Under the pieces are notes generated by a model. That model was given only the letters and a program-made list of their open reading frames with translations. It searched no databases and had not been told where the DNA came from. From Leptospira semungkisensis (GTDB lineage Bacteria > Spirochaetota > Leptospiria > Leptospirales > Leptospiraceae): DNA of 64,000 nt. The DNA is taken from the NCBI RefSeq assembly GCF_004770055.1, contig NZ_RQEP01000019.1, positions 768,703-832,702 of the forward strand, read 5' to 3'. The translations under genes were made by a program, and so were the position numbers. This document shows positions 1 to 10,422 of the stretch, in pieces (the first letter of the stretch is position 1; each line of letters begins with the position of its first letter).

Positions 1-306
1 TGCGAAGAAGATCTTCTCCACATCTCTGCACTTCAACTGGTAAAATCCGGGTTCCAGATCTAATAGCTTGTATTCTCCGGAATCTAAGGACAAGTTTCCA
101 ACGAGTATTCTCTTATCGGATTTAAAGGAACCTTCATACCGATACAATTCGATCCGGAAGGAAAAAAGGGACTGTGCGACTCTCGCAGGTCTCAGTATAT
201 AAACGGAAGAAACATCCGGTTTTTCGTTCTTCCATTGTTCGAATCTTTGAGAACCAGAGCAGTTCCAAAAGATACAAAGAAGAATAGGAACGAGCGAGTG
301 CCTCAT
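1..306 (-). CDS. Lipoprotein with DUF2846-like region, 3' end outside window
   Basis: The gene reads leftwards from an ATG at 306 and is still open at base 1, so 102 codons are visible. The N-terminus (MRHSLVPILLCIFWNCSGS) is a short lipoprotein signal with the lipidated Cys at residue 16. After it comes VYILRPARVAQSLFSFRIEL, and further on a turn reading LEPGFYQLKC. This resembles the DUF2846 pattern (a 'vYiyRp' strand, then 'l.pG.y'), a small beta domain of envelope lipoproteins with no assigned activity. The match is by eye only. The gene is divergent from the gene at 368, leaving about 60 bp for both promoters. Confidence 0.7.
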   Translation of the reverse strand, partial: MRHSLVPILLCIFWNCSGSQRFEQWKNEKPDVSSVYILRPARVAQSLFSFRIELYRYEGSFKSDKRILVGNLSLDSGEYKLLDLEPGFYQLKCRDVEKIFFA

Positions 307-367
307 AAAAAATCTGGTAGCCCCTTGGGCTTGCCGGTTAAAATTGACCTTAATTCGAGGATTTTTC

Positions 368-811
368 ATGAAAATTGAGTTCACACCCGAGCAATACGAA
401 ACCTTGCTTAAATCCATCGCGATTTCAAGTTGGATGATCAACGCATTCAACGAAGGGGAAGAAGAATCCAACTCCTACGCAGAACTCGAGCAATACATAC
501 TTTCCTTCGCGAAAGAATTTGGAAAGCAGGAATTCGTAGACTACGATGTAGCGGATGATATCTATTATCCTACCCGCAAATTCGAAGATCAGACGGATAT
601 CTTCGATATCATTTCAGATTATGACAATGAACTCTTTTGGGATGAACTTATCCATCGCATGGCTCGTAGAGATTTTCTAGAAGAGTATGGAGAGTCGGGA
701 CTTGCTGCCATGGCAATCGAAGAAAGGATCGAAAAAGAAGCTCCTTATATCAGCAAATACGAAGAGATATTTACAAACCAAGGCTTGGAGAATGTGGAGA
801 TTCGTTCTTAA
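368..811 (+). CDS. Conserved hypothetical acidic protein
   Basis: A 147-residue soluble protein rich in Glu, Asp and Tyr, with no signal peptide or membrane segment. I chose the ATG at 368 because GAGG lies seven bases upstream; an in-frame TTG at 344 would add eight residues without a better ribosome site. The sequence looks mostly helical (MKIEFTPEQYETLLKSIAIS, then SYAELEQYILSFAKEFGK). I do not recognise a domain. It ends 12 bp before the RNA methyltransferase gene and is probably co-transcribed with it, so a link to RNA or translation is possible but only by position. Confidence 0.75.
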   Translation: MKIEFTPEQYETLLKSIAISSWMINAFNEGEEESNSYAELEQYILSFAKEFGKQEFVDYDVADDIYYPTRKFEDQTDIFDIISDYDNELFWDELIHRMARRDFLEEYGESGLAAMAIEERIEKEAPYISKYEEIFTNQGLENVEIRS

Positions 812-823
812 ACGATTCTTCTC

Positions 824-2167
824 ATGTTCGATCAGGAGCCATTTGGTAGTTTAGAAATAGATCGCCTTCTCCCCAATCTAAGAGGGGAAGGTTTCGTGGG
901 TAAGAAAAAGATAGAGATCCCCTACTCTATCCCCGGAGACAAATACACAGTTTATAAATTCGGAAAGAGAAAGATATTCTTCAAATGGGATCCTACTCAT
1001 CTGGAAGAAAGATCGGCTTCTCCTTTATGTGCCAAATTCGGAGAATGTGGCGGCTGCTCGGGACAGCATCTTTCCTATCCGATCCAATTCGGATTAAAAT
1101 CGGATCCGATTCTTAAAGAATTACAAAATAGTAAATTAGAAAATATTCAAATAACTCCAGCTTCTTCTCAGTATTCGTATAGGAATCGGATGGATTTTGC
1201 CGTATTTCCGAATCGGGTCATAGGGCTCAGAATGGCAGGAAATTTCAGAAGGATCATCCCTTTAGAGAATTGTCCCATTCAATCCGATTGGGCCAACGAA
1301 GAGATGAAAGCACTCCCTAAGATCCTAGAATACTTTCCGGATTTGGAATACGATCGAAAGAAAGAAACAGGTTTTCTAAAATACATTACTCTTCGTAAGT
1401 CCGTGTTCACAGACGATTCCATGAGCATTTTCACTTTTACGGAAGATTTCAAGGCAAGTCCTTTGCTAGAAGAAGTTGCCGAAAAAGTAAAAGAGATCTC
1501 TCTCGCAAAGAATGTGGTTTTCTGCTTCAATCGCAGAAAGGGAGAAGTTTCCGCCTCCGGAGAAGCACTCGCCATCCGAGGAAATTCCTTTCTGGAAGAA
1601 GAGATCTGGGGAAGAAAATTTAAGATCCCTTTCGACGGCTTCTTCCAACCCAACCCGAAGGAATTCTTGCAAATATTAGAATTCATCCGATCGAACTTAA
1701 TTCCTTCTAAGGTTCTAGTAGATCTATTTTGTGGAAGCGGATTCTTCTCTCTGCTTTTCGGAGAATCTTTCTCTCATATATTAGGGATCGATATAGTTCC
1801 TTCTTCCGTTGCCGCCGGAGAAGAGACTTTATTAAGCAAATTCCCTGACAAGAAGATAGAATTCTTCGCTTTCGACCTTTTTCATAAGAAAGGAATGGCA
1901 AAGATGAGCTCCGCAGAATTGCCTTGGCAAGACTCCGTTCTCATCGCCGATCCTCCTCGCAGCGGACTGAGTCCTGAGCTCTGCTCCTTCTTAAATGAAA
2001 ATCCTGTCCGCCAACTCTTTTACGTATCCTGCAATCCTGAAAATCTACTAAGAGATACCAAGCTTTTAGAAGAAGGTTATGAGATGAGTAAATTCCAGCT
2101 TTGCGACCCCTTCCCCCAAACCCCTCATTTGGAAGCGATCGCACTCTTTCTGCCTAAAAATCGCTGA
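824..2167 (+). CDS. SAM-dependent RNA m5U methyltransferase (TrmA/RlmD family)
   Basis: A 447-residue protein of the TrmA/RlmC/RlmD family, which methylates C5 of uridine in 23S rRNA or tRNA using S-adenosylmethionine. Visible marks are a Cys cluster for a 4Fe-4S centre (Cys69, Cys75 and Cys78 in [10 protein letters not shown], plus a later Cys in LENCPIQ), a SAM-binding loop [15 protein letters not shown] near residue 300, the [12 protein letters not shown] motif, and YVSCNPENL with the catalytic Cys near residue 405. Length fits the family. The N-terminal TRAM domain seen in RlmD is short or absent. Substrate position (U747, U1939 or tRNA U54) cannot be told from sequence alone, so no symbol is given. 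Confidence 0.9.
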   Translation: MFDQEPFGSLEIDRLLPNLRGEGFVGKKKIEIPYSIPGDKYTVYKFGKRKIFFKWDPTHLEERSASPLCAKFGECGGCSGQHLSYPIQFGLKSDPILKELQNSKLENIQITPASSQYSYRNRMDFAVFPNRVIGLRMAGNFRRIIPLENCPIQSDWANEEMKALPKILEYFPDLEYDRKKETGFLKYITLRKSVFTDDSMSIFTFTEDFKASPLLEEVAEKVKEISLAKNVVFCFNRRKGEVSASGEALAIRGNSFLEEEIWGRKFKIPFDGFFQPNPKEFLQILEFIRSNLIPSKVLVDLFCGSGFFSLLFGESFSHILGIDIVPSSVAAGEETLLSKFPDKKIEFFAFDLFHKKGMAKMSSAELPWQDSVLIADPPRSGLSPELCSFLNENPVRQLFYVSCNPENLLRDTKLLEEGYEMSKFQLCDPFPQTPHLEAIALFLPKNR

Positions 2168-2226
2168 AGAGATTTCAGATTTCTTTCGATACAAGTACCC
2201 AAAGGCATTCATTTTTGAAGGTACAC

Positions 2227-3348
2227 ATGAACCGACTTAAATCTATTTTATTCTCATTCTTGATCCTTGCAGCTTGGGGATGTAATACGATCATCATCAA
2301 ACCCTGGAACGGGCCGCATGCGATCAAATCCAGCGATAAGATCCGCGTCTTTTTAGGAAAAGCTGAGTCGGATCTTATGGTCAAATCAGACGGAGTGATC
2401 TTCGTCTATGATGTGAACGACCTTCTGATCAAGAGAGCTTACGATCATGTTTCTCTGGACATAAGAAAGCTAAAGGCTCCGATCCGATTCGTCGCTGATA
2501 ATCCAGGCTTAGAATATAAGGGAAGAAAGCTGAGAGGAGAGATCCTTCTGCAACCGGAAAAGAACGGATCTTTTCTCGTGATCAATAGAGTTCCACTCGA
2601 AGAATATTTATACGCAGTAGTTCCTTCTGAAGTCCCGGCTGGCTGGCCCGCAGAAGCATTGAAAGCACAAGCAATCTGTTCTCGTACGTATGCAGTTCGA
2701 GAGATCTTGAACAAGAGAAACGCAGACTATGATGTAGAAGCGACTGTGAATTCTCAAGCGTATGCTGGAATGGATAAGGAAAATCCTAAGACTACGCAAG
2801 CAGTCCGCGATACCGAAGGCGTATTAGCAATTTATGATGAAGATCCGATCCACATGTTCTTTCACTCTAACAGTGGCGGAAAGACAGAGACTCCTGACCA
2901 AGTCTGGGGAGGCAAACGTTTGCCTTACTTAGAGTCTGTTTCTTCCAAATTCGACGAAGCAGGTGATAATTTTGTTTGGAAAGATATCCTCTCCCAAGAC
3001 CGCATGGATAGCGCACTTTCTTCTTTAGGAGTTGGTTCCGTGCAATCCATACAAGTTCTTTCCAGAACTCCTTCCGGCAGAGTAGATCTGGTGGAAGTGA
3101 TCGGAAAACAAAGCACTTCCAAGATCAAAGGCAAGGAATTCAGAAATCTATTGGGAGCTTCCGTTAAATCTTTGCGCTTTGGGATCAAAAGAGACCATGA
3201 AGGTTTTCTAATAAAGGGAATGGGCTCCGGTCACGGGGTCGGCCTTAGCCAATGGGGAAGTTTCGGAATGGCAAAGCAGAATTATTCTTATGCGGAAATC
3301 CTTCGTCACTATTATCAGGGAATCGAGTTCGCAAGGATTACGAGATAA
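2227..3348 (+). CDS. SpoIID/LytB domain lipoprotein
   Basis: A 373-residue protein with a lipoprotein signal ([19 protein letters not shown]) and a SpoIID/LytB domain. SpoIID proteins are lytic transglycosylases that cut denuded glycan strands; LytB is an amidase enhancer. Hallmarks are [20 protein letters not shown], then [26 protein letters not shown], and the C-terminal [17 protein letters not shown]. The glutamate in SEVP matches the catalytic Glu region of SpoIID. The ATG at 2227 follows GAAGG at 2217-2221; an in-frame TTG at 2215 is less likely. The gene is probably a peptidoglycan remodelling enzyme anchored in the envelope, since leptospires do not sporulate. It starts about 60 bp after the methyltransferase. 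Confidence 0.88.
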   Translation: MNRLKSILFSFLILAAWGCNTIIIKPWNGPHAIKSSDKIRVFLGKAESDLMVKSDGVIFVYDVNDLLIKRAYDHVSLDIRKLKAPIRFVADNPGLEYKGRKLRGEILLQPEKNGSFLVINRVPLEEYLYAVVPSEVPAGWPAEALKAQAICSRTYAVREILNKRNADYDVEATVNSQAYAGMDKENPKTTQAVRDTEGVLAIYDEDPIHMFFHSNSGGKTETPDQVWGGKRLPYLESVSSKFDEAGDNFVWKDILSQDRMDSALSSLGVGSVQSIQVLSRTPSGRVDLVEVIGKQSTSKIKGKEFRNLLGASVKSLRFGIKRDHEGFLIKGMGSGHGVGLSQWGSFGMAKQNYSYAEILRHYYQGIEFARITR

Positions 3349-3391
3349 GGCGATAAGGCGCCCAGTTGTTTTAGTTTTGTAGTTGTGAGGA

Positions 3392-3475
3392 TGATGGGTT
3401 CGTGCTATGGGGTTTCCTTCGCCAGCCCACGAACCGCTCCCCCCACCCTGCCCCGGGCGGGGGCGCTTTAAGCCC
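3392..3475 (+). repeat. Interspersed GC-rich repeat, copy A (diverged)
   Basis: The 272-bp gap between the SpoIID gene and the ABC gene holds a GC-rich block reading, in pieces, TGCTATGGGGTTTCC, then CCAGCCCACGAACC, then GCTCCCCCCACC, then CGGGCGGGGGC. The same order of pieces occurs at 23.9, 39.1 (opposite strand) and 62.7 kb. The C-run and G-run can pair into a strong stem, so it may also end transcription. This copy is the most diverged and has no GTTCCYAC octamer beside it. The rest of the gap shows nothing I recognise. Confidence 0.6.
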
Positions 3476-3620
3476 TACTCCCACACTTTCTTATATTTAG
3501 ATTACTTCCTTCTCATTTCGTTCTCCGGTCGTTTGCCCCCAAACAAAACAGACGCCCTTCCTTCTTCCGAGCTTTGACCGAATTCACTTGCCAATCTTTA
3601 GGAAGATTGAAAATAGACAC

Positions 3621-4325
3621 ATGTCGAATCCGACAAAAAGAATTATCATTCGCAATTTGATTAAGTCCTATCGGAGCGGAACTCAGTCCGTTTCCGTTTT
3701 GAAAGGGATCCAATTGGACGTTCCGGATACTTTCCTGACCTTGATGGGTCCTTCCGGCTCCGGCAAGTCCACATTCTTAAATATTCTTTCAGGGATCGAC
3801 AAGGCGGACTCAGGAGAAGTTTGGATCGGCGGCAAGAATCTCGCTACCTTCTCCGAAGAAGAACTCACCAACTACAGGAGAAATGAAACTGGAATCATAT
3901 TCCAATTCTTTCACTTACTTCCTTATTTGAGCGCGCTTGAGAACGTTGCCCTTCCTCTTTATATTGCAGGGATCGGAAAATCGAAGGCGAGAGAGATTGC
4001 AAAAAACGCATTAGAAAAAGTAGATCTTGCTCATCGATTCGGACACAAGCCAGACGAACTCTCCGGAGGAGAACAGCAAAGGGTCGCGATCGCAAGGGCA
4101 TTAGCTAAGAATCCAAGCATCGTTCTTGCTGACGAACCCACTGGTAATTTGGATACATACCACGCTCATAAGATTCTGGAACTTCTCTTGGAGCTTCAGG
4201 AGAAGGAGAAATTCTCTCTCTTTATCGTGACTCATGACAGAGAGATTGGAGAAAAAGGCAAGATCAGATTGAAAATGAAAGATGGTCTGATCCTTCCACA
4301 AGAAGATCCAGCGCTTAGAGTATGA
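3621..4325 (+). CDS. ABC transporter ATP-binding protein (LolD/MacB class)
   Basis: A 234-residue ATPase with Walker [10 protein letters not shown] at residues 43-51, a Q-loop [18 protein letters not shown], signature [15 protein letters not shown] near 139, and Walker [13 protein letters not shown]. The 'EPTGNLD' and 'LSALENV' forms are typical of the LolD/MacB/FtsE group, which works with FtsX-type permeases to extract lipoproteins or export substrates rather than to pump small molecules through the membrane. I chose ATG 3621 over an upstream TTG at 3588. Its stop codon overlaps the permease start by four bases (ATGA), so the two form a translationally coupled pair. Confidence 0.92.
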   Translation: MSNPTKRIIIRNLIKSYRSGTQSVSVLKGIQLDVPDTFLTLMGPSGSGKSTFLNILSGIDKADSGEVWIGGKNLATFSEEELTNYRRNETGIIFQFFHLLPYLSALENVALPLYIAGIGKSKAREIAKNALEKVDLAHRFGHKPDELSGGEQQRVAIARALAKNPSIVLADEPTGNLDTYHAHKILELLLELQEKEKFSLFIVTHDREIGEKGKIRLKMKDGLILPQEDPALRV

Positions 4326-6829
4326 CATTATATTTTATCTTTCTCTACGAATACTTTAAGACCTATTTGCCCAGGTTCATCTTTGCCTTGCTCGGGATTG
4401 CATTGGGTGTGGGCTTGTTTCTATCCACCACAACGAACGCGAATAAGGCAGAAAAGTCCCTCGTGGATTTTTCTATGGGATATCTAAAAGGGGAATTTAA
4501 TCTTAAGATCTCAGCGCCTCAGCCTAACCAAAGTTTAGATTGGAAGATCTTAACTCATATTTACGAGAATCCAAAACTTAGATCCATACTGCTTGTCAGA
4601 CCTCGTATCCAAAGAGAAGGGATTTCTTCTGATAATACGAGAGTTCTATATTTGGGAATGGACCTCACAAAGGAATATTTGGGCATCCCTCTACCGGAAG
4701 ATAAAGGCCAAAACAATTCTGGTCCATTAGAAAAAAGTTATGTTTCTAGATCCTTGGCCGACAGATTTCACGGAGCTCCCTTTACCCTTCTGATCAACGG
4801 CAAGAATCTGGAGTTTAAGAATTATATTCCAGTGGATATTGAAGGTGGGTTTCTGATCATTGAGGATCTTTCCTATCTACAGACAAAAATGCCCGAATTA
4901 AAGGGACCGGATTATTTTCTTCTCAAGACCTCAAATCTGGATCTTTCAAAAGCAAAGGAAGAACTCCAAACGATCTTAGGAGCTAATCTAAAGATCGAAA
5001 CTGCAGAAGAGATTAAAGAGAGATCCGCGAATGCACTTCGTTCTTTCCAACTCAATCTTCTCATTATCTCTTTCATTTCTCTCCTGATTGCATTCTTCAT
5101 GGTCTCGAATACGATGTCCGGCCTCTTCTTAAGTAGAGAAAAGGAACTCGGCATCTTGAGGACCTTAGGATTGGATGTGAATCGTTCTATTCTGCTCTTC
5201 TTAAGCCAATCCGTTCTTCTTGGAATTTTAGGGACTATACTCGGACTTTTCTTAGGGATCTTCTTTTCCGGTTTGGATTTCTTTCGTCCAGAATCCGGTC
5301 TCGTAGACAAGAATCTATTATCTACTTATAATTCGATTTCATCTTTGGATCTTGGACTTGCGGCCATTCTAGGAATATTAGGCTCCATTATCTCCGCACT
5401 CTATCCTGCAATTCGAGCCGGTAAAATCCCACCGATTTCTATCCTACGAGATTCTCAAAAAGAGAAGAGAAAGATCTCTAATCCTAAATTGGCATTGTAC
5501 GGACTTGTTCTCTTCTTAATTTCTATCCTAATCTCCAATCTTCCTTCTCCTTGGAAACTGCCTCTGCCAGGTCTTGCCGGTGTGGGAGGAGTTGTAATCG
5601 GAATCACATTCGCTTTTCCTTATTTACTTTCTCTTTTCAGTCGCATAGTATCAAGCATCTTGGACAGATCGGATAAGGGTTTTCCTTTTTTCAAGATTGG
5701 TTTAGAGGAATTAAAAGAGAATCCAGGAAGAAACACTCTCACTGCAGCAACCGTCATGCTCGCAGTATCTCTCGTTCTGTGTCTCACCATTCTCACAGAT
5801 AGTTATAAGAAGTCTTTAAATGATTGGGTAGATTCGGAATATCCTGCGGATTTTACCATTATCAACGATCGCTTTTTCTATTCTGGAATTCACGGAGGAG
5901 TTCCCAAGGATCTTCCGGAAAAGATACGTAGTTTAGGAATTAGTTCCTATTTGGACGGATTCTTAGTGAATACGAATTTTGAAACGGATCTAGGCGCATT
6001 TACTCTTCATGCCTATGATTTTTCAGTCTATTCCAACAAACCGGAGAGGATCGAGAATTCGGTGCAAGAAGAAACGGATATTTTAATTTCTTCTAATATG
6101 GCTTATTTGAAGAAATTGAAAATAGGAGATGTACTGACATCCCGAACTCCTCATGGCAAAAAGACCTTTCGGATCAAAGGGATCAAGGAACATTTTTTTT
6201 CGGAAAGGGGAACCGTCATGATGGACATCCACTCTTACGAAAAGAATTTCGAGTATGATACTCTGAACTCTATCAAACTTTTCTTAAATAAGGAATATTC
6301 CACTGAGAATGGCCAAGCATTTGCAAAGAAGAAGATCCAAGATCTTTTTAATTCCAATCCGGAATATAAGGATCTGAATCTGCTCGATTCCGCACAGCTT
6401 AGAGAGATCTATCTCTACGAGATCAACAAGGTATTTCAGGTATTGGATTCCCTCAAGGCGACTGCGATCTTTATTTCGATCATTTCTCTATTGTCTTCTC
6501 TGATACATACCTTGTATGATAAGAGAAGGATCCTAGGACTTCTAAAATATCTGGGAGCATCTCCCGAACAATTAGGGACCATACTCAAAACGGAGGCGAT
6601 CTATCTCACAAGCTTCGGTGCAGTCTTTGGAATTCTTTCCTCCCTGGTCATGTCGCCGATCATTTTGTATGTAGTGAATAGAAACGCATTCGGATGGACC
6701 CTTACCTTCTCTTTCCTGCCCACGATTCCTTGTTTAGTTTTAGTATTCTCCCCTATTCTAGGCTGGCTCTCCTCAATCTATCCTCTCCGGATATTGAGAA
6801 AAATGAGCTTCCAGCTCAGTCCGGAATAA
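4322..6829 (+). CDS. FtsX-like ABC permease with two FtsX domains
   Basis: An 835-residue permease partner of the ATPase just upstream. It has an N-terminal membrane anchor (residues ~10-35), a large periplasmic MacB-type region, then three helices in the first FtsX domain (~240-380, with [16 protein letters not shown]), two more helices around 390-440, a second periplasmic region and a final FtsX domain (~715-830, with [16 protein letters not shown]). This duplicated layout (about 10 helices) matches the family COG0577/COG3127 rather than the single-module LolC/E. Substrate is unknown. Export or extraction of lipoproteins or lipids is the usual inference. The gene is not accompanied by a periplasmic adaptor. 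Confidence 0.9.
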   Translation: MTLYFIFLYEYFKTYLPRFIFALLGIALGVGLFLSTTTNANKAEKSLVDFSMGYLKGEFNLKISAPQPNQSLDWKILTHIYENPKLRSILLVRPRIQREGISSDNTRVLYLGMDLTKEYLGIPLPEDKGQNNSGPLEKSYVSRSLADRFHGAPFTLLINGKNLEFKNYIPVDIEGGFLIIEDLSYLQTKMPELKGPDYFLLKTSNLDLSKAKEELQTILGANLKIETAEEIKERSANALRSFQLNLLIISFISLLIAFFMVSNTMSGLFLSREKELGILRTLGLDVNRSILLFLSQSVLLGILGTILGLFLGIFFSGLDFFRPESGLVDKNLLSTYNSISSLDLGLAAILGILGSIISALYPAIRAGKIPPISILRDSQKEKRKISNPKLALYGLVLFLISILISNLPSPWKLPLPGLAGVGGVVIGITFAFPYLLSLFSRIVSSILDRSDKGFPFFKIGLEELKENPGRNTLTAATVMLAVSLVLCLTILTDSYKKSLNDWVDSEYPADFTIINDRFFYSGIHGGVPKDLPEKIRSLGISSYLDGFLVNTNFETDLGAFTLHAYDFSVYSNKPERIENSVQEETDILISSNMAYLKKLKIGDVLTSRTPHGKKTFRIKGIKEHFFSERGTVMMDIHSYEKNFEYDTLNSIKLFLNKEYSTENGQAFAKKKIQDLFNSNPEYKDLNLLDSAQLREIYLYEINKVFQVLDSLKATAIFISIISLLSSLIHTLYDKRRILGLLKYLGASPEQLGTILKTEAIYLTSFGAVFGILSSLVMSPIILYVVNRNAFGWTLTFSFLPTIPCLVLVFSPILGWLSSIYPLRILRKMSFQLSPE

Positions 6830-6879
6830 GGAAAAACTATCTTGATTCCTGACTAGGCCCGACGTAAGGTATTCCTTCA

Positions 6880-7818
6880 ATGGCTACACCTCTCGAAATA
6901 GCCCTGGAACTTGCAGAAGAAATTAAGAAAACCAATCTGCAAGAAGACAATAAGATCCCTTCTTCCGATTCTTTTCTGAAAGATATGATGGCGTTTTTTT
7001 CTAGGGAAGCGAATGATATCCGCCACTCCATGGAATTGCTTCGGCAAGCCAGGTATATTTTCGTCATTAAGATCGTTCTTCCGGAGCAATCTAAAAATGC
7101 AAGGGAGCAGGATCAGGGTGTAGATGCTTATGTTTATGCTGACCTAAAGATCGTAACGGATCTAAAAGCGTATGCGGAGAAGAAGTTAGAGAAAGCGTAC
7201 GAGGCGACTTACTACAAACGCAAATCTCCCTTTCAGATCACTCGAGAACTTTTTCCGAAAATCAAAGAACACAATAATACTCCCCTAGGTAGATTCATCA
7301 ATATAGCGGTAATGCTGGAAGAATACCAAAGGGTTCTGACATCTTCTCCGAATGATTATGATGATAACCGACGCAGAAACCTTCTCTCTGAATTATTGGA
7401 GAAGGCAGGCACTCCGGTAAGCGTAGCGAGAGATATTCCGGATTATGAGATTACTCCCTCCAGCGGGACCCCCGGATTCAAAAGAGCAGCCGATATGGTT
7501 GCCTCGGATGAGGGTTCATTTAATCCGAAAAGCCCATGGTCTAGATTGACCTCTAAGTTTTCCGTCGAATTCCTAATTCGGATCCATCTTAGAAAATATG
7601 AGTTCGATACTGTGAGAAAACTGATCTTGGGTGGAAAACTTACGAGCTTCGAAGATCTAAAATTCGTACGAGACAGTGTTCAAAAAATGGAAACCCACCT
7701 GAATCTGGATGCGAGTTTACAATCCTATGCAAGCGATATGACAGAACTCAGAAGGCTTGCTCAAAAGAAAATGAATATACTAAAAGGGATCACCAACTCC
7801 GGCTCCATTACTTCCTGA
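6880..7818 (+). CDS. Conserved hypothetical cytoplasmic protein
   Basis: A 312-residue protein without signal peptide or membrane helices. It is charged and looks largely helical, with a Lys/Glu/Tyr-rich stretch at about 105-125 (KKLEKAYEATYYKRKSPFQI). The central part (RTTS-like region 180-210) is Pro/Ser rich and probably a linker between two helical domains. I recognise no family. The ATG at 6880 follows TAAGG at 6865-6869. It starts 50 bp after the permease gene on the same strand and could be read with the ABC genes, but there is no functional evidence for a link. It converges on the gene at 7823 with a 4-bp gap. Confidence 0.75.
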   Translation: MATPLEIALELAEEIKKTNLQEDNKIPSSDSFLKDMMAFFSREANDIRHSMELLRQARYIFVIKIVLPEQSKNAREQDQGVDAYVYADLKIVTDLKAYAEKKLEKAYEATYYKRKSPFQITRELFPKIKEHNNTPLGRFINIAVMLEEYQRVLTSSPNDYDDNRRRNLLSELLEKAGTPVSVARDIPDYEITPSSGTPGFKRAADMVASDEGSFNPKSPWSRLTSKFSVEFLIRIHLRKYEFDTVRKLILGGKLTSFEDLKFVRDSVQKMETHLNLDASLQSYASDMTELRRLAQKKMNILKGITNSGSITS

Positions 7819-7822
7819 ACGA

Positions 7823-8533
7823 TCAGATCAGATCGAAATATCGAACAATGAACGCTGCGAGAAGGATCAGAAGAATGAAGATATATCTTCTTCTCGCGGA
7901 ATAACCTGAGTCCATTCTATCTTTCGGAAAAGCGATTAGAAAGAGAAGAGCATTCACGATGAATACGATAAAGACTCCGTCCTGCTTCACTTTCCAGAAT
8001 CCAGTTCCGTAAGCGATCGCGGCTCCAAAAGAAGGCAAAAAGGAAAGTAAAGTCTTCCAGGTGAGGACTCTTGTATCCCCTTCTATAATCGTTGCCTTCT
8101 TTCCGGATTTGGTTTCTAACTCGTTTAAGAAGGCATCCATATTCTCCAAATTCAAAAGAGGAATATATGTCCCTTGCTTGGTAATGAGTAAAATGCGGTC
8201 GTAGCCTCTATAACTATCTTTCTCTATAGATTCCAACTCGGAGAATTCAAACTCCATGCATTGGCCCTTTGCATTCCATTGCTTCAGAATCGAGCCATCA
8301 ATCTCTACGCTGGCGCCCTGCAATACTTTCAATTGCCTGTTATAGTTCTTTACCAGAAGAAGAAGTAGAACTCCTCCTAAGAATAAGTACGTTGTGAGAA
8401 AGGTCTGCCTCTTCTCTTCCTCTAAATGGATTACGCTTACACCGATAAATATTAGAAAAACGAGAAGTACGAGCCCGGTCCGGATAAGCAGTTTCTTTTT
8501 AAAAATAGGAGAGTCGTATTTGTAAGTGGACAT
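7823..8533 (-). CDS. Membrane protein with a PH-like middle domain, function unknown
   Basis: A 236-residue protein with two N-terminal helices (residues ~15-32 and 45-62), a soluble middle (~70-150) and three or four C-terminal helices ending in IFILLILLAAFIVRYFDLI. The middle part (VEIDGSILKQWN, then FEFSELESIEKDSYRGYDRILLI) has the strand pattern of a bacterial PH-like domain such as YcxB. That reading is tentative. It starts 3 bp after the pyrE stop and is almost certainly in the pyrE transcript; nothing ties it to pyrimidine synthesis. Confidence 0.75.
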   Translation of the reverse strand: MSTYKYDSPIFKKKLLIRTGLVLLVFLIFIGVSVIHLEEEKRQTFLTTYLFLGGVLLLLLVKNYNRQLKVLQGASVEIDGSILKQWNAKGQCMEFEFSELESIEKDSYRGYDRILLITKQGTYIPLLNLENMDAFLNELETKSGKKATIIEGDTRVLTWKTLLSFLPSFGAAIAYGTGFWKVKQDGVFIVFIVNALLFLIAFPKDRMDSGYSARRRYIFILLILLAAFIVRYFDLI

Positions 8534-8536
8534 ATT

Positions 8537-9094
8537 CTATTCCAGACTTCCGAATTCCGACTTCTTAAAGAGCGGGAATACTTGTATTCCTTCCGCTTCT
8601 ATAGCTGCTTTTCCGCCTTCTTCCCTATCCAAGATGCAGACGCAGGCCTTGACTTCTAGTCCGGCATCTCTCAGACTTTTGATCGCCTGAAGAGTGGAAC
8701 CTCCAGTGGTGATCACATCGTCCACTACCACGCAGGATTTGACTGCGTTCACTCCGCCTTCTACCAGATTCTTGGTGCCGTGATCCTTGGCCTGCTTTCT
8801 TACGATCAAAGGGTACACATTCTTAGATTGCTTTCGAAATTCTAGAGAGATCCCGAAGCAGATCGGATCGGCGCCCATGGTCAAACCGCCAAACGCCTCA
8901 GAATTGCTTAATCCGGATTCGGGAAGATGCTGCCCAACTATGTATTTGCATAAAAGCTCCAATCTTTCCGGATGCAATGTGATCTCTTTACAATTGAAAT
9001 AATGCCTGGATTTCCTTCCGCTCGCTAAGGTAAAAGGCTCTTCTCGAAACCTGTACGCGTGATCTTTAATGAGTCGAAATAATTCTTCCCTCAC
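8537..9094 (-). CDS. pyrE: Orotate phosphoribosyltransferase
   Basis: PyrE joins orotate to PRPP to make orotidine 5'-phosphate, the fifth step of UMP synthesis. The PRPP-binding motif CVVVDDVITTGGSTLQAI is intact, and FTLASGRKSRHYFNCKEI matches the N-terminal substrate region. A longer reading frame runs to 9220, but the family begins near VREELFRLI. The GTG at 9094 has AGGGAG six bases upstream and gives 185 residues, a normal PyrE length. The extra upstream codons have no homology I recognise. The start is divergent from the desaturase at 9273, leaving a 178-bp shared promoter region. Confidence 0.93.
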   Translation of the reverse strand: MREELFRLIKDHAYRFREEPFTLASGRKSRHYFNCKEITLHPERLELLCKYIVGQHLPESGLSNSEAFGGLTMGADPICFGISLEFRKQSKNVYPLIVRKQAKDHGTKNLVEGGVNAVKSCVVVDDVITTGGSTLQAIKSLRDAGLEVKACVCILDREEGGKAAIEAEGIQVFPLFKKSEFGSLE

Positions 9095-9272
9095 TGGATT
9101 CTCCCTTCGAGCTTCGAGCCCGGAATTCCATCTTAGTAGGAACTCCTCAGGAAAAAACAGATTTTTGAGGTGGGAGATCGGTCGGTCAGAAAAATTCCAG
9201 GACCCGGATTTTTTTTGCAACCAATCGGACCGTTTTGGCTCGTATCAGGAAAACCAAGACCGGAAAACCGAT

Positions 9273-10361
9273 ATGGAACAAACGAAAAAGAAACTAGCAC
9301 TGAAGACTACCATCTTCTTGATTGCGACTCCAATCATTGGAGTCATTGGTACGGGAGCATTGCTTCTTACCCGGGGAATCCCTTTAAACACATGGTTGGT
9401 CTACTTATTCATGACCGCAGCCACTGGACTCGCGATCACAGGAGGATACCATCGTCTATTCTCTCATCGCGCTTATAAGGCATCCCTGCCGGTCAGATTA
9501 TTCTATATTCTCTTTGGAGCAGCTGCATTCCAACAATCCGTAGTCGAATGGAGTTCCGATCACAGGATCCATCACCGATTCGTGGATAAAGAAGAAGATC
9601 CGTATGCGATCACAAAAGGATTCTGGTACGCACATATTCTTTGGTTATTCGAGAATAGAGATCACAGAACACCTGTGAACGTGAATGATCTATACGAAGA
9701 TAAATTAGTCAAATTCCAAGACGATTATTATTATGCGATTGCGATCTTCATGGGATTCATCTTCCCTACTCTTCTATGCTCTCTTTGGGGAGATGCGTTG
9801 GGTGGATTATTGCTGGCAGGATCTCTTAGAGTTGCGGTCAACCATCACATGACCTTCTTTATCAACTCTCTTGCTCATTATAAAGGCGACCAACCTTTCT
9901 CGGACAAACATACCGCGAAAGACAACTGGCTAATCGCTCTCTTCACTTTCGGAGAAGGATATCATAACTTCCACCACGAGTTCCAAGCAGATTACAGAAA
10001 CGGAATCCGTTGGTTTGATTACGATCCAACCAAATGGCTCATCAATACGTTTGCATTCTTTGGATTAGCTTCCGACAGAAAGACTATCTCAGAAGAACAG
10101 ATCCTTCGCAAGAAAATGATCATGGATGAGAAGCAGCTTCGTGGCAAATTGGAATCCAAGTCCCAATCCTTAAGCCAAGGCTTTGAAGAAAGACTGGAAG
10201 CTTTGAGAAATTCAGTGCAGGAATCCCAGCAAAGACTGATCACTCTGAAAGCTGCCGAGGCAGATGCAGGAAAGAAGGCGATCAAGGATGCAGAGTCCGA
10301 TTTCAAAGTCGCTCTGAATACTTGGAAGAGATTCGTCTCTGGAGACCTGGCACCAGCTTAA
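9273..10361 (+). CDS. Acyl-CoA/fatty acid desaturase with C-terminal coiled coil
   Basis: A 362-residue membrane di-iron desaturase of the delta-9 (stearoyl-CoA desaturase-like) class, which adds a cis double bond to acyl chains. All three histidine boxes are present: HRLFSH at 60-65, DHRIHH at 96-101 and HNFHH near 231-236. Helical hydrophobic pairs lie before box 1 and between boxes 2 and 3. The last ~75 residues (from about 285) form a Lys/Glu/Gln-rich stretch that looks like a coiled coil, an addition beyond the catalytic core. The ATG at 9273 gives the expected N-terminus. A strong terminator follows at 10393. Confidence 0.93.
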   Translation: MEQTKKKLALKTTIFLIATPIIGVIGTGALLLTRGIPLNTWLVYLFMTAATGLAITGGYHRLFSHRAYKASLPVRLFYILFGAAAFQQSVVEWSSDHRIHHRFVDKEEDPYAITKGFWYAHILWLFENRDHRTPVNVNDLYEDKLVKFQDDYYYAIAIFMGFIFPTLLCSLWGDALGGLLLAGSLRVAVNHHMTFFINSLAHYKGDQPFSDKHTAKDNWLIALFTFGEGYHNFHHEFQADYRNGIRWFDYDPTKWLINTFAFFGLASDRKTISEEQILRKKMIMDEKQLRGKLESKSQSLSQGFEERLEALRNSVQESQQRLITLKAAEADAGKKAIKDAESDFKVALNTWKRFVSGDLAPA

Positions 10362-10392
10362 AATAATTATAATATACCTGAACCCATTACTG

Positions 10393-10419
10393 GCCCTCCC
10401 CATAAAGGAGGGCTTTTTT
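10393..10419. terminator. Rho-independent terminator after desaturase gene
   Basis: GCCCTCC at 10393-10399 pairs perfectly with GGAGGGC at 10407-10413 across a 7-base loop, followed by six T. It ends the desaturase transcript. In the other direction the hairpin lies 4 bp beyond the stop of the minus-strand transglutaminase gene but lacks a T tract. Confidence 0.9.
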
Positions 10420-10422
10420 GTA

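Noticed and set aside
3621..6829. Drug efflux MacB assignment of the ABC pair
   Set aside because: No MacA-like adaptor or TolC gene is adjacent, and MacB has ATPase and permease in one chain, so only the broader LolD/FtsX class is claimed.
8537..9220. Longer pyrE reading frame starting at 9220
   Set aside because: The extra 42 codons have no PyrE similarity, and a GTG at 9094 has a good ribosome site and gives the normal family length.
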